Shown in pieces: positions 19,383-28,130 of a stretch of 64,000 nucleotides of DNA. Where the stretch lies: contig NZ_PVBS01000003.1 of the NCBI RefSeq assembly GCF_002980575.1, forward strand, positions 1 through 64,000, written 5' to 3'. The notes below the pieces were generated by a model. That model ran no database searches. It was not told the origin of the DNA and saw nothing but the letters and a program-made list of their open reading frames with translations. Position numbers and translations under genes: made by a program. Within the stretch, counting starts at the first letter, position 1; each line of letters starts with the position of its first letter. Origin of the DNA: Sphingobacterium gobiense (GTDB lineage: Bacteria; Bacteroidota; Bacteroidia; Sphingobacteriales; Sphingobacteriaceae).

Positions 19383-21425
19383 ATGAAATTCAAATTAACA
19401 TCAGAATATAGGCCTACGGGAGACCAACCACGCGCTATCAAAGAATTGATAACGGGGATAGAACAGGGGGAACAGTACCAGACGTTATTAGGGGTAACAG
19501 GTTCAGGGAAGACATTTACGATTGCGAACGTTATACAGGAGACACAGCGGCCTACGCTTATTCTCAGTCATAATAAAACTTTGGCGGCACAACTTTACGG
19601 GGAATTCAAACAATTTTTCCCGGAGAATGCGGTCAATTATTTTGTGTCTTATTACGATTATTATCAGCCAGAAGCATTTATAGCATCTTCCAATACCTAT
19701 ATCGAAAAAGATTTAGCGATCAATGAGGAAATTGAAAAATTACGTTTGGCAACGACTTCTTCGCTAATGTCGGGACGTCGAGATGTAATTGTCGTGTCTT
19801 CCGTATCCTGTATTTACGGTATGGGGAACCCGGAAGATTTTTCGCGTTCCATTTTTCGCTTTTCTGTAGGTATTACCATCAGTCGAAACGCTTTTTTACA
19901 TCGCTTGGTTGAAATACTCTATGCCCGAACAACGAGTGATTTTAAACGCGGAACCTTTCGAGTAAAAGGAGATATCGTGGATGTATATCCAGCGTATTTG
20001 GATAACGCTTTCCGAATTTCGTTCTTCGGTGACGAAATTGACGAACTTAGTGAAATTGACCCCATTTCGGGACAGACAATCTCCAAGATGGAAGATATAG
20101 CGCTGTTTCCCGCAACCTTGTTTGTAACCCCTAAGGAGAAATTTACGCAGTCTATATGGGCCATACAGGAGGAGCTGGAACAGCGAAAGGTGCAGTTGGA
20201 GGAAGATGGCAAGCTGCTTGAAGCCAAGCGCTTGGAGGAACGTGTCAATTACGATTTGGAGATGATGCGAGAACTTGGTTATTGTTCGGGAATTGAAAAC
20301 TATTCTCGTTTTTTTGACGGACGCCAAGCAGGTATGCGACCATTCTGTTTATTAGATTATTTTCCGGATGACTATCTCTTAGTCATTGATGAAAGCCATG
20401 TTACCTTACCCCAACTACGCGCCATGTATGGTGGAGACCGTTCGCGCAAGATTTCATTAGTCGAGCACGGTTTTCGATTACCTGCTGCATTGGATAATCG
20501 ACCCCTTAACTTCCCCGAGTTCGAATCGTTAACCAACCAGACGGTTTACGTTTCTGCAACACCTGGTGATTATGAATTGCAGAAAACGGAAGGCGTAGTT
20601 GTCGAACAGGTTATTCGCCCAACAGGTTTGTTGGACCCGATTATTGAAGTGCATCCAGCTATTAATCAAGTTGACGATTTCCTAGAGGAAGTCGACAAGA
20701 CGATAAAAGAGGGAGGACGTGTGTTGGCGACGACATTGACCAAGCGCATGGCGGAAGAACTGACCAAGTATATGAGCCGATTAAATATAAAAGTACGTTA
20801 TATTCACTCGGAAATAAAGACATTAGAGCGTGTAGAAATCCTGCGTGGTTTGCGGTTAGGTGAGTTTGATGTGCTGGTCGGTGTGAACCTTCTACGTGAA
20901 GGATTAGATTTGCCGGAAGTAACATTAGTTGCTATCCTCGACGCAGATAAAGAAGGGTTTTTACGATCAGAACGTTCCTTGATTCAAACGATCGGTCGCG
21001 CAGCCCGTAATGATAAGGGACGTGTTATTATGTACGCTGATCAAATGACAGACAGTATGCGGGTGACTATCGATGAAACAAACCGACGAAGGGAAAAGCA
21101 GATCGCTTACAACGAAAAACATGGCATTGTACCGCGAACGGTGGGTAAAACGCGTGAAGAAATTTTAGAACAGACATCGGTAGCCGACTTTAAACCTGGT
21201 GAAGCTAAAGCGTATGTAGAACCCGATGCCACGGCATTTATAGCCGCTGATCCGGTCATGGAATACTTAGGAGATAAGGAGATGAAAAAGGCTATTGAAA
21301 ACGTACGCAGAAAAATGGAAAAAGCGGCAAAAGAGATGGATTTTTTGGAAGCTGCAAAACTGCGTGACGAGATGTTCGTCATGGAAAAGCTATATGAGGA
21401 TCGTTTCGGAGAAGGGAAAAAGTAA
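19383..21425 (+). CDS. uvrB: Excinuclease ABC subunit B
   Basis: The 680-residue UvrB is the damage-verifying helicase-like subunit of nucleotide excision repair. Walker A is GVTGSGKT (37-44). The beta-hairpin motif YYDYYQPEAF, the helicase motifs (DESH, TLTKRMAEEL, QTIGRAARN) and the C-terminal UVR domain that contacts UvrC (last about 50 residues) are all present. uvrC lies 9 kb downstream on the same strand, uvrA is not in the window. Confidence 0.99.
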   Translation: MKFKLTSEYRPTGDQPRAIKELITGIEQGEQYQTLLGVTGSGKTFTIANVIQETQRPTLILSHNKTLAAQLYGEFKQFFPENAVNYFVSYYDYYQPEAFIASSNTYIEKDLAINEEIEKLRLATTSSLMSGRRDVIVVSSVSCIYGMGNPEDFSRSIFRFSVGITISRNAFLHRLVEILYARTTSDFKRGTFRVKGDIVDVYPAYLDNAFRISFFGDEIDELSEIDPISGQTISKMEDIALFPATLFVTPKEKFTQSIWAIQEELEQRKVQLEEDGKLLEAKRLEERVNYDLEMMRELGYCSGIENYSRFFDGRQAGMRPFCLLDYFPDDYLLVIDESHVTLPQLRAMYGGDRSRKISLVEHGFRLPAALDNRPLNFPEFESLTNQTVYVSATPGDYELQKTEGVVVEQVIRPTGLLDPIIEVHPAINQVDDFLEEVDKTIKEGGRVLATTLTKRMAEELTKYMSRLNIKVRYIHSEIKTLERVEILRGLRLGEFDVLVGVNLLREGLDLPEVTLVAILDADKEGFLRSERSLIQTIGRAARNDKGRVIMYADQMTDSMRVTIDETNRRREKQIAYNEKHGIVPRTVGKTREEILEQTSVADFKPGEAKAYVEPDATAFIAADPVMEYLGDKEMKKAIENVRRKMEKAAKEMDFLEAAKLRDEMFVMEKLYEDRFGEGKK

Positions 21426-21437
21426 AAGCTTTTTATA

Positions 21438-21866
21438 CTACTTCTTCTCTTCATAGAGAGTTTCCTCTTGATGAATCAACGACCAGCAGTGATTTTCTTC
21501 GATCAGCTTGTAATGCTCGTTAGCATACAAGTGGGGAGTGACGCTATCCAATAATACGCTATCATCTTCTTCCTGTATGAAAAGCTCTGCTTTCTGCTTG
21601 GTTAAATCCATCAAAACGAAAGCTGCGGTTTCAAAGTTGGTTGACGTGTCTGTGATATTCATGGTAATTGTACCTTCCCAAGGACGAATACATTCATCTT
21701 TGATTTTTGACCACGTGTAGCCCGCGGCAATGAGACAGCCGTACTTATCTTTCGCTCCGCCGATCGGAGGAAGGGAGGAAGAGCTATCATTAGATGCTTC
21801 CTTCCGAGCAGAACCTTGACAAGAAAAAAGCATAAATGAAACGAATATGAGTGCTATGTACTTCAT
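21438..21866 (-). CDS. Hypothetical lipoprotein with a paired-cysteine motif
   Basis: The ATG at 21866 gives 142 residues with a lipoprotein signal (Cys16 in LFSC). The mature part begins with a Ser-rich linker, then YGCLIAAGYTWSKIKDEC and IRPWE, where the two cysteines probably form a disulfide. I have the impression of similar motifs in other Bacteroidota envelope proteins but cannot name the family. It converges on uvrB, 12 bases away. Confidence 0.6.
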   Translation of the reverse strand: MKYIALIFVSFMLFSCQGSARKEASNDSSSSLPPIGGAKDKYGCLIAAGYTWSKIKDECIRPWEGTITMNITDTSTNFETAAFVLMDLTKQKAELFIQEEDDSVLLDSVTPHLYANEHYKLIEENHCWSLIHQEETLYEEKK

Positions 21867-21967
21867 CTTATCTCTTTTTATAAAGTAGGCGTTCATAAAC
21901 CATACCAAAGTTTAATTAAATAAATCAATATACTGTTCATGCAAGTTTCATCGCCATTAAAAAAACA

Positions 21968-21998
21968 TTTGTTCGAATGAAAAAGCTTACTACATTTA
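21968..21998 (+). promoter_or_regulatory. Putative promoter of proB
   Basis: TTTG, a 19-base spacer and TACATTTA lie about 40 bases before the proB ATG. The -7 box misses the final G of TAnnTTTG, so support is moderate. Confidence 0.4.
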
Positions 21999-22040
21999 CA
22001 TTCTTTAAACAAGTGTGTTGTTTTTTTAATGCCAAAATAA

Positions 22041-23075
22041 ATGAAAAAGCCCGTATTGGTCATAAAATTCGGTTCTGCTGCTATTACAACCAAAGATGGC
22101 GATGTTGATGAGCGCATTGTGCTGGAAATTGCCCGACAAACCGCTCAACTGCAATCGAAATATAACGTCGTTCTGGTGTCGTCCGGTGCCGTCGCCGCTG
22201 GGAAGAAATACCTAAAAAATTATGATGGAAGCTTATCTGCGCGAAAGGCCGCAGCAGCTATCGGGAATCCGCTACTTGTTCGTACATATAGCACGTATTT
22301 CAAGCCGTTCAACATAGCGTTGGCGCAAAGTCTATGTGAACGGCAACATTTTGCGAATAGGGCCCAGTTTCTTCAGCTAAAGGATACTTATCAAGAACTG
22401 TGGAAGAATAACATCATTCCTATTGCCAATGAAAACGATGTTGTGAGCAATAAAGAGCTTAAATTTTCGGACAATGATGAACTAGCAACGTTGATAGCTG
22501 TTGGATTTGGCGCAGAACAACTTTTATTCAGTACGTCCGTTCCAGGGGTTCTGGATAGTAAAGGAAAGGTAATTTCACAAATCTCGATGATCGATAAAGA
22601 GGTGTTTTCTTTTGTAAAAAAAGAAAAATCGGCTGTCGGTTTAGGGGGGATGAGCTCTAAACTCAATTTCGCCAGACTGGCAAATCAAATGGGTATACAA
22701 ACCGTTATTTTCAGTATGCAAACGGTAGATGGAATCTTAAAAGCAGTGAAGGGTGAGACAGGAACAGTTTGTTTACCTCAGAAAAAAAAGGTATCTTCGA
22801 GGAACAAGTGGCTAGCGACCGGTAGTCTGATCAAGGCACTGGTGCGCGTCGATGAAGGAGCGGCGAACGCTATTCTAAATCGTAAAAGCCTTTTGGCTGT
22901 AGGGATAGTAACCATCAATCAAGCCGTGGAAACGGGGGAGGTATTCCAAATAGCCAATGAAGAAGGGGAAGTATTTGCTGTCGCAAAATCAAAAATTGAT
23001 ATTTTGGATGCGGAATCGATCCGTAAGAAAAAGAACGTAGCGATAGCGCATGCTGATGATATAGTGCTTTTGTAA
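22041..23075 (+). CDS. proB: Glutamate 5-kinase
   Basis: This 344-residue kinase makes gamma-glutamyl phosphate, the first step of proline synthesis. The amino-acid-kinase domain (about 1-245) shows IKFGSAAIT, VSSGAVAAG, IPIANENDVV and GLGGMSSKL. A PUA domain fills the C-terminal 90 residues (KWLATGSLIKALVRVDEGA onward), as in other ProB. proA follows on the same strand after 116 bases that carry a palindromic repeat. Confidence 0.96.
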   Translation: MKKPVLVIKFGSAAITTKDGDVDERIVLEIARQTAQLQSKYNVVLVSSGAVAAGKKYLKNYDGSLSARKAAAAIGNPLLVRTYSTYFKPFNIALAQSLCERQHFANRAQFLQLKDTYQELWKNNIIPIANENDVVSNKELKFSDNDELATLIAVGFGAEQLLFSTSVPGVLDSKGKVISQISMIDKEVFSFVKKEKSAVGLGGMSSKLNFARLANQMGIQTVIFSMQTVDGILKAVKGETGTVCLPQKKKVSSRNKWLATGSLIKALVRVDEGAANAILNRKSLLAVGIVTINQAVETGEVFQIANEEGEVFAVAKSKIDILDAESIRKKKNVAIAHADDIVLL

Positions 23076-23123
23076 TTCGTGGGAGCAACCTTTGTTGTTG
23101 TCCAATGGGTAATAAATAAATTG

Positions 23124-23148
23124 TAAAGACGCAATATATGCGTCTCTA
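23124..23148. repeat. Palindromic element AGACGCA-N5-TGCGTCT
   Basis: A perfect 7-bp inverted repeat around ATATA lies between proB and proA, flanked by an imperfect extension (GTAA.../...CTAC). Its form resembles the short GTAGAGACGCA-type palindromes scattered in many bacterial genomes. It may act as a terminator or attenuator; there is a TATTTTTG box just downstream (23151-23158) that could start proA transcription. Confidence 0.45.
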
Positions 23149-23191
23149 CTTATTTTTGTAACATACATAATAAAAGGAAAGGGATTTTTAG

Positions 23192-24445
23192 ATGAAGAAG
23201 GAAAGTATAGTAGAAGAATTAAAAGCTGCTCATGAAGCTACCATAGCAGCGAAACGCTTGTCCAATGATGCTAAACAACAGCTGTTAAAAGCTATTGCTA
23301 ATTCGCTTGAAGCACATGTAGAGGATATCATTGGTGAGAATAAGAAGGACTTGGAGCGTATGGATAAAGCAGACCCACGATACGATAGATTATTGTTGGA
23401 TAAAGATCGGATTTTGGGGTTATCAGCTAGCCTCATTGATATCGCGAACCTTCCAGACCCGACAGGATTATCGATTTCTCGTAAGGAACTGGAAAATGGA
23501 TTGCTGGTCGAGAAGAAAACCGTTCCTCTCGGAGTAGTGGGAGTGATTTATGAATCGAGACCTAACGTAACGGTGGACGTTGCGGCGTTATGTATACGTT
23601 CAGGAAATGTCTGTGTATTACGAGGCGGATCAGATGCTTGGTATACGAACAGTGTATTGGTGGAGATTATACAGGAAGAGCTACGTAAACATAATTTAGA
23701 TATACATATCGTTCAGCTATTGCCGACGGACAGAGCTTTTGTAAGTGAATTGCTTTCTGCAACCCAATATGTGGATATTATTATCCCAAGGGGATCGCAA
23801 GCGCTTATCGATCTAGTTCGTCAGCAGGCCAAAGTCCCAGTTATTGAAACGGGGGCGGGCGTATGTCACACGTATGTAGAGCGATCAGGTGATTTGGAAA
23901 AAGCAGCAAAAATTATAGCGAATGCTAAAATACAACGACCATCCGTGTGTAATGCTTTGGATACTGTTTTGGTCGACAGGGAAGTAGCGCAAGACCTACT
24001 CGGTAAGGTTGCGCCCTATTTTAAAGAGAGTAGTGTAAAAATCTACGCAGACGAAACGGCTTTTTCTATTTTACAAGAACTTGGTTATCCGTTGTTAGTA
24101 TTAGCCAGCGACGAGGACTTTGGACGAGAATTTCTGTCGTTACAATGTTCGATCAGGGTAGTAGAAGGTTTTGATGAGGCTTTAAAGCATATCGCTGAGC
24201 ATTCTTCTAAGCATTCGGAATGTATTGTTTCAACGGACGCTGAACGCGTCAACACGTATATGGAGACCGTGGATGCAGCTGCAGTTTATACGAATGCGTC
24301 AACACGGTTCACGGACGGCGCTGCTTTTGGGCTTGGGGCTGAAATCGGTATCTCCACCCAAAAACTGCATGCGAGAGGACCCTTTGCTTTAGAGAAATTG
24401 GTCACAGAGAAATGGTATGTTACCGGCGATGGACAAGTCAGATAG
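23192..24445 (+). CDS. proA: Glutamate-5-semialdehyde dehydrogenase
   Basis: The 417-residue enzyme reduces gamma-glutamyl phosphate to glutamate semialdehyde with NADPH. The aldehyde-dehydrogenase fold is complete: YESRPNVTVDVAALC, the nucleotide-binding LRGGSDA and the catalytic Cys in QRPSVCNALDT. The C-terminal GLGAEIGISTQKLHARGP is also typical. It partners proB upstream. Confidence 0.97.
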   Translation: MKKESIVEELKAAHEATIAAKRLSNDAKQQLLKAIANSLEAHVEDIIGENKKDLERMDKADPRYDRLLLDKDRILGLSASLIDIANLPDPTGLSISRKELENGLLVEKKTVPLGVVGVIYESRPNVTVDVAALCIRSGNVCVLRGGSDAWYTNSVLVEIIQEELRKHNLDIHIVQLLPTDRAFVSELLSATQYVDIIIPRGSQALIDLVRQQAKVPVIETGAGVCHTYVERSGDLEKAAKIIANAKIQRPSVCNALDTVLVDREVAQDLLGKVAPYFKESSVKIYADETAFSILQELGYPLLVLASDEDFGREFLSLQCSIRVVEGFDEALKHIAEHSSKHSECIVSTDAERVNTYMETVDAAAVYTNASTRFTDGAAFGLGAEIGISTQKLHARGPFALEKLVTEKWYVTGDGQVR

Positions 24446-24504
24446 TGGATTGTCGTTAAAATTCTTGTGAAAGCTATGGGCCTTTAACAGGTGATAAACA
24501 TATA

Positions 24505-24909
24505 ATGAGTATTAGATACGAGAAAGATACGATTCTGAATTGGATTAATGAGATGGGCAAGTTTTTACGCCTGCTCATTGATAAATACGAGGCTTTTGAT
24601 GAGCCTATTGAGCCTGCAGTTGTCGAAGAAGGCTACCGTAATTTTTTTGGAAAGGAAAGAGACTGGCTAGTAGGACTTTCCCAGAACGAACTTTTGATGT
24701 ATGTGGAACAGGAGTTAGAGACGGAACAAATACGTCCATTAGCATTACTCTTCTTGCGGGACGCGTTACTTTCTCCCGAGGATGAGATGCAACAGCAACT
24801 CTTGTGTAATTCGAAATTTCTATTGGAGCATGTATCGCAAAAATTGGGAAGCTTCTCTTTTGAAGATTACGGGAACTTGACATTTATTGACAAAAGATTA
24901 CAAAAATGA
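24505..24909 (+). CDS. Hypothetical helical protein, 134 aa
   Basis: I do not recognise this protein. It has no signal peptide or membrane segment, is acidic and is probably all helical. It contains an ISNEMGKFLR-like amphipathic N-terminus and a middle part LLFLRDALLSPEDEM. It lies 59 bases after proA on the same strand, so it may ride on the proline operon transcript, but nothing in it points to proline metabolism. Confidence 0.6.
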   Translation: MSIRYEKDTILNWINEMGKFLRLLIDKYEAFDEPIEPAVVEEGYRNFFGKERDWLVGLSQNELLMYVEQELETEQIRPLALLFLRDALLSPEDEMQQQLLCNSKFLLEHVSQKLGSFSFEDYGNLTFIDKRLQK

Positions 24910-24922
24910 GATGCGATGCCAT

Positions 24923-24952
24923 TTTGAAAACTCAAATAATCTACTAAATTTG
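24923..24952 (+). promoter_or_regulatory. Promoter of the peroxiredoxin gene
   Basis: TTTG (24923-24926), an 18-base spacer and TAAATTTG (24945-24952) fit the Bacteroidota consensus exactly. The ATG lies about 40 bases downstream. Confidence 0.65.
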
Positions 24953-24993
24953 TAGAGAATAAGAATTTTTAAAAAAACTTAAAATTTTAAGAT

Positions 24994-25629
24994 ATGAGTT
25001 TACGATTAGGCGATGTTGCTCCTAACTTCCAGGCGGACACATCTATAGGAAAAATTGATTTTTACGAGTATATCGACGGAGGCTGGGCAGTTTTGTATTC
25101 ACACCCTTCAGATTATACACCTGTATGTACCACTGAACTCGGGCGTACTGCACAGTTGAAATCAGCGTTTGAAAAGAGAAATACAAAGGTATTAGCATTG
25201 AGTGTCGATTCAGTAGAAGACCACTTGGGCTGGATTAAAGACATCAACGAGACGCAGAATTGCGAGGTAGATTTCCCGATTATTGCGGATAAAGACCGTA
25301 CAGTAGCGGAACTTTATGATATGATTCATCCAAATGCTTCTGCTACAGCAACAGTACGCTCGGTATTTGTTATCGGTCCAGATAAAAAAGTCAAATTGAC
25401 ATTGACTTACCCAGCTTCTACAGGTCGAAATTTCTTTGAGATTTTACGTGTGATCGACTCGCTTCAGTTGACAGACGAGTATTCTGTAGCAACACCTGCT
25501 GACTGGAAAGATGGCGAAGATGTAATTGTCGTTCCTGCCATAAAAACAGAGGACATTCCGGCTAAATTTCCGAAAGGCTACACGGAAGTGAAACCTTACT
25601 TGCGTGTTACGCCACAACCGAATAAATAA
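24994..25629 (+). CDS. Peroxiredoxin, Prx6 (1-Cys) type
   Basis: The 211-residue protein reduces hydrogen and alkyl peroxides. The peroxidatic cysteine is Cys45 in PSDYTPVCTTEL, and the PVCTTE form is diagnostic for the Prx6 subfamily. The long C-terminal dimerisation domain (WKDGEDVIVVPAI, then a proline-rich tail) is present. It has its own consensus promoter and a shared terminator, so it is monocistronic. Confidence 0.95.
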   Translation: MSLRLGDVAPNFQADTSIGKIDFYEYIDGGWAVLYSHPSDYTPVCTTELGRTAQLKSAFEKRNTKVLALSVDSVEDHLGWIKDINETQNCEVDFPIIADKDRTVAELYDMIHPNASATATVRSVFVIGPDKKVKLTLTYPASTGRNFFEILRVIDSLQLTDEYSVATPADWKDGEDVIVVPAIKTEDIPAKFPKGYTEVKPYLRVTPQPNK

Positions 25630-25635
25630 AAAAGA

Positions 25636-25667
25636 AAAGAGGCAAATCATCAAATTTGCCTCTTTCT
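25636..25667. terminator. Bidirectional terminator, peroxiredoxin / protease
   Basis: AAAGAGGCAAAT pairs with ATTTGCCTCTTT around a 5-base loop, with T-rich flanks on both strands. It ends the peroxiredoxin gene and abuts the stop codon of the minus-strand protease gene. Confidence 0.8.
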
Positions 25668-26768
25668 TTAGTAAACTTTTACAATATAAACGTAATCCTG
25701 TAGCTTTTTTATCTGATCGGTTCGCGATAAATTGTATAATAAGTTTTTGTTGTTAAGAACCACGTTTTTACCTTTAAGAGAGTCGGCTGGAATACTGTTC
25801 AGTGTTTCCATTAGTGCCTTCGTTTTGATTGCAAAAGCTGCACCGTCTATTCCCTTTTGTTTACCGCTGATAATCCCTATTACATTCCCCTCTTTATCTA
25901 ATAACGGACCTCCGCTGTTACCTGGGTTTACTGGGATTGATATTTGATAGGCAAGCGTGTCGCCGGCATATCCAGTAGAAGAACTCAGATAACCTTGTCC
26001 ATATACAGCTTCATCCCGAGGGAAACCAATTGTATAAACGTCTTCTCCGATATCCGCATCCTGTCTTTTAAAAGTATAGGGGATGCTTCTGGTCAATTTA
26101 AAGGTAGAGTCGTTTATATGCAAGATGGCCAGATCCTTTTCCGGATTTGTAAAAACAATATCTGCTTTAAAAGATTCCCCCTTATGATTTTGTAAATGTA
26201 CCGAGTCAGCTCCGGTGATAACATGGTAATTCGTGACCACATAACCATTTTTCGTAATCATGAATCCTGTCGCACCGTAATGCATCGTTTCTTTAACGTC
26301 GTCTTTGCTGTTGTGGATGTTCCGAATAGCTGCATTCTGTGCGTTTACATTACGCTTTACGGTGTTCATATCCCTTCGTAGAGCACTGTAATCTGATGTT
26401 GTTTTCTTTAGGTTCTTATAATACCCCGTCAACCACAACGTAGAGAATACCGATACAATGGCGATCGCAGCTGCAACAGCAGCGTTAAGTTTTAACCTAT
26501 CCCATATATTGATAACCTTAGCCGCCGGTTTTGAGGCGTGCGCCTCATGGTAATCTTGTGCAACACGCTGTAATTTTCGCTTAAAACTTGATCGTGATTC
26601 CGCTTTCACCATTGTGGTTAAAAAAGCTTTGTGTTGTGCGAAAAGTTCTGCCTTTCCAGGATTCTCCGCACAATATGTCTCAAACAGCAATTGATCTTCG
26701 CGGGAAAGCTCCCCTCGAAGATACTTGTCCGCCCACGTTATAAACTCCTGTTGATTTAAGCCTTTCAT
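25668..26768 (-). CDS. Membrane protein: anti-sigma-like N-terminus fused to trypsin-like protease
   Basis: The 366-residue protein has three parts. Residues 1-90 are cytosolic, helical and basic, and look like the N-terminal domain of Bacteroidota anti-sigma factors but without a zinc motif. Residues about 96-116 form one membrane helix. Residues about 160-335 are an S1C (HtrA/DegP-like) protease with its triad intact: His182 (NYHV), Asp212 (KDLAIL) and Ser285 (NPGNSGGP). There is no PDZ domain. It lies 16 bases after the sigma factor gene on the same strand. Protease function is well supported. Control of the sigma factor is inferred from position and domain layout. Confidence 0.8.
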   Translation of the reverse strand: MKGLNQQEFITWADKYLRGELSREDQLLFETYCAENPGKAELFAQHKAFLTTMVKAESRSSFKRKLQRVAQDYHEAHASKPAAKVINIWDRLKLNAAVAAAIAIVSVFSTLWLTGYYKNLKKTTSDYSALRRDMNTVKRNVNAQNAAIRNIHNSKDDVKETMHYGATGFMITKNGYVVTNYHVITGADSVHLQNHKGESFKADIVFTNPEKDLAILHINDSTFKLTRSIPYTFKRQDADIGEDVYTIGFPRDEAVYGQGYLSSSTGYAGDTLAYQISIPVNPGNSGGPLLDKEGNVIGIISGKQKGIDGAAFAIKTKALMETLNSIPADSLKGKNVVLNNKNLLYNLSRTDQIKKLQDYVYIVKVY

Positions 26769-26784
26769 GCCAATTTAATTGTAA

Positions 26785-27354
26785 CTACTTTTTGAAAAAT
26801 ATCTTTTTTAAACGTTGAAGACACTTATATTTTTGCGTCTTCGCATTATCGGCGTTCGTGTAACCAAACTTCTCACAAATAGCTGCCATCGATTGTCCCT
26901 GTATATAAAAATCGTATAAGATGGTTTTACACGGTTCTCCTAACCCGTTTAATGCATCTTCCATTTGGACAAGATTGGCTTCTTTAATCTCATGATCATC
27001 GATCGCTTCTTCAGCCGTTAGCGATTCTCCATAGTCGTCTATCGAATCTGTACGATATTTCGCTTCGCCACGAGTAAGGTGTTTCAGCCACAGCCGTTTT
27101 GCAACCGCATACAAGAATGTTTGTAATTTGCTGCTCAAAACAAAATCATGATCAACAATTTTGTTATAAAGCACCATCACTGTTTCTTGGAAAATATCCT
27201 TTGCTTCCTCTCTGCTGCCACGATTGTTTATGATCATATGGGCAATGGGCGGGAAATGCATTTGATATAATTGCTGGATAGCAAGGTTATCTCCCTCCCT
27301 GATGCCGTTAACGATTTCGGAATCAATCTGTATGTCGCTTTTTTCCTTACTCAC
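26785..27354 (-). CDS. ECF-type RNA polymerase sigma factor
   Basis: The 189-residue protein has sigma region 2 (about 25-95, with EEAKDIFQETVMVLYNKI) and region 4 (about 125-185, with a helix-turn-helix ending in KYKCLQRLKKIF). It lacks regions 1 and 3, as in ECF factors. The region 4 helix QGQSMAAICEKFGYTNADNAK resembles sigma factors that pair with membrane anti-sigma proteins in this phylum. It is the first gene of a two-gene unit with the protease fusion, which probably acts on it. Confidence 0.88.
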   Translation of the reverse strand: MSKEKSDIQIDSEIVNGIREGDNLAIQQLYQMHFPPIAHMIINNRGSREEAKDIFQETVMVLYNKIVDHDFVLSSKLQTFLYAVAKRLWLKHLTRGEAKYRTDSIDDYGESLTAEEAIDDHEIKEANLVQMEDALNGLGEPCKTILYDFYIQGQSMAAICEKFGYTNADNAKTQKYKCLQRLKKIFFKK

Positions 27355-27503
27355 TTATTAATACCTTTTTAATCAAATAGTAACCTATTGCACCGTATAA
27401 ATTTTAAAGTTTTTTGTCAAGCAGATGACAGATCAAAAGTAGCAAATAAATTTTTGTATGCTCTTTTTTTTCATCGGGGAAAAGAAAGGGTTAACTTCGT
27501 ATT

Positions 27504-27986
27504 ATGATGAAGATAAAGGTAGGTTTTGGTTTTGATGTCCATCAAATGAAAGAAGGGCATCCATTTGTAATCGGAGGCGTGCAATTGGAACACCATGCAG
27601 GTGCGTTTGGGCATTCAGATGCGGACGTCTTAGTACATGCAATTTGTGACGCCATCCTTGGAGCAGCAAACTTAGAGGATATCGGCTTTCACTTTCCGAA
27701 CACGGACCCTAAATGGAAAGGGATAAGTAGCCTCCTTTTGTTGAAAGAATGCGTAAAGCTCCTAAAAGAAAAAGGATATACCTTAGGTAATATTGATGGT
27801 ATGCTGTGTCTGGAAGCTCCGAAGATTAAACCGTACATCCCAGCCATGAAAGAGCATATCGCTAAAGCCGCTGGGATTGATGTGGACGACGTATCTATCA
27901 AAGCCACCACCAATGAAACGATGGGCTTTATAGGGCGTCAAGAGGGCGTTGTCGCCTACGCCGTCTGTCTTATTGAGAAATCTTAG
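27504..27986 (+). CDS. ispF: 2-C-methyl-D-erythritol 2,4-cyclodiphosphate synthase
   Basis: This 160-residue zinc enzyme closes the cyclic diphosphate ring in the MEP isoprenoid pathway. The metal ligands Asp11 and His13 (GFDVHQ), the HSDADVLVHA motif and the C-terminal KATTNETMGFIGRQEG are present. The length is typical. ispG of the same pathway lies at 33.8-35.8 kb on the other strand. Confidence 0.97.
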   Translation: MMKIKVGFGFDVHQMKEGHPFVIGGVQLEHHAGAFGHSDADVLVHAICDAILGAANLEDIGFHFPNTDPKWKGISSLLLLKECVKLLKEKGYTLGNIDGMLCLEAPKIKPYIPAMKEHIAKAAGIDVDDVSIKATTNETMGFIGRQEGVVAYAVCLIEKS

Positions 27987-28130
27987 CTGTATGACTTGCT
28001 GTCATATAACCCGTTTGTTATAAAATAAATTTGGCTACATGTCGAAGTTTAATATAATGTCGTTCTAACTTTTTTAAAACATATTAAAGCGAGAATGTTA
28101 ACTTTGTACTAAAACCGTATCATAGGTGCA

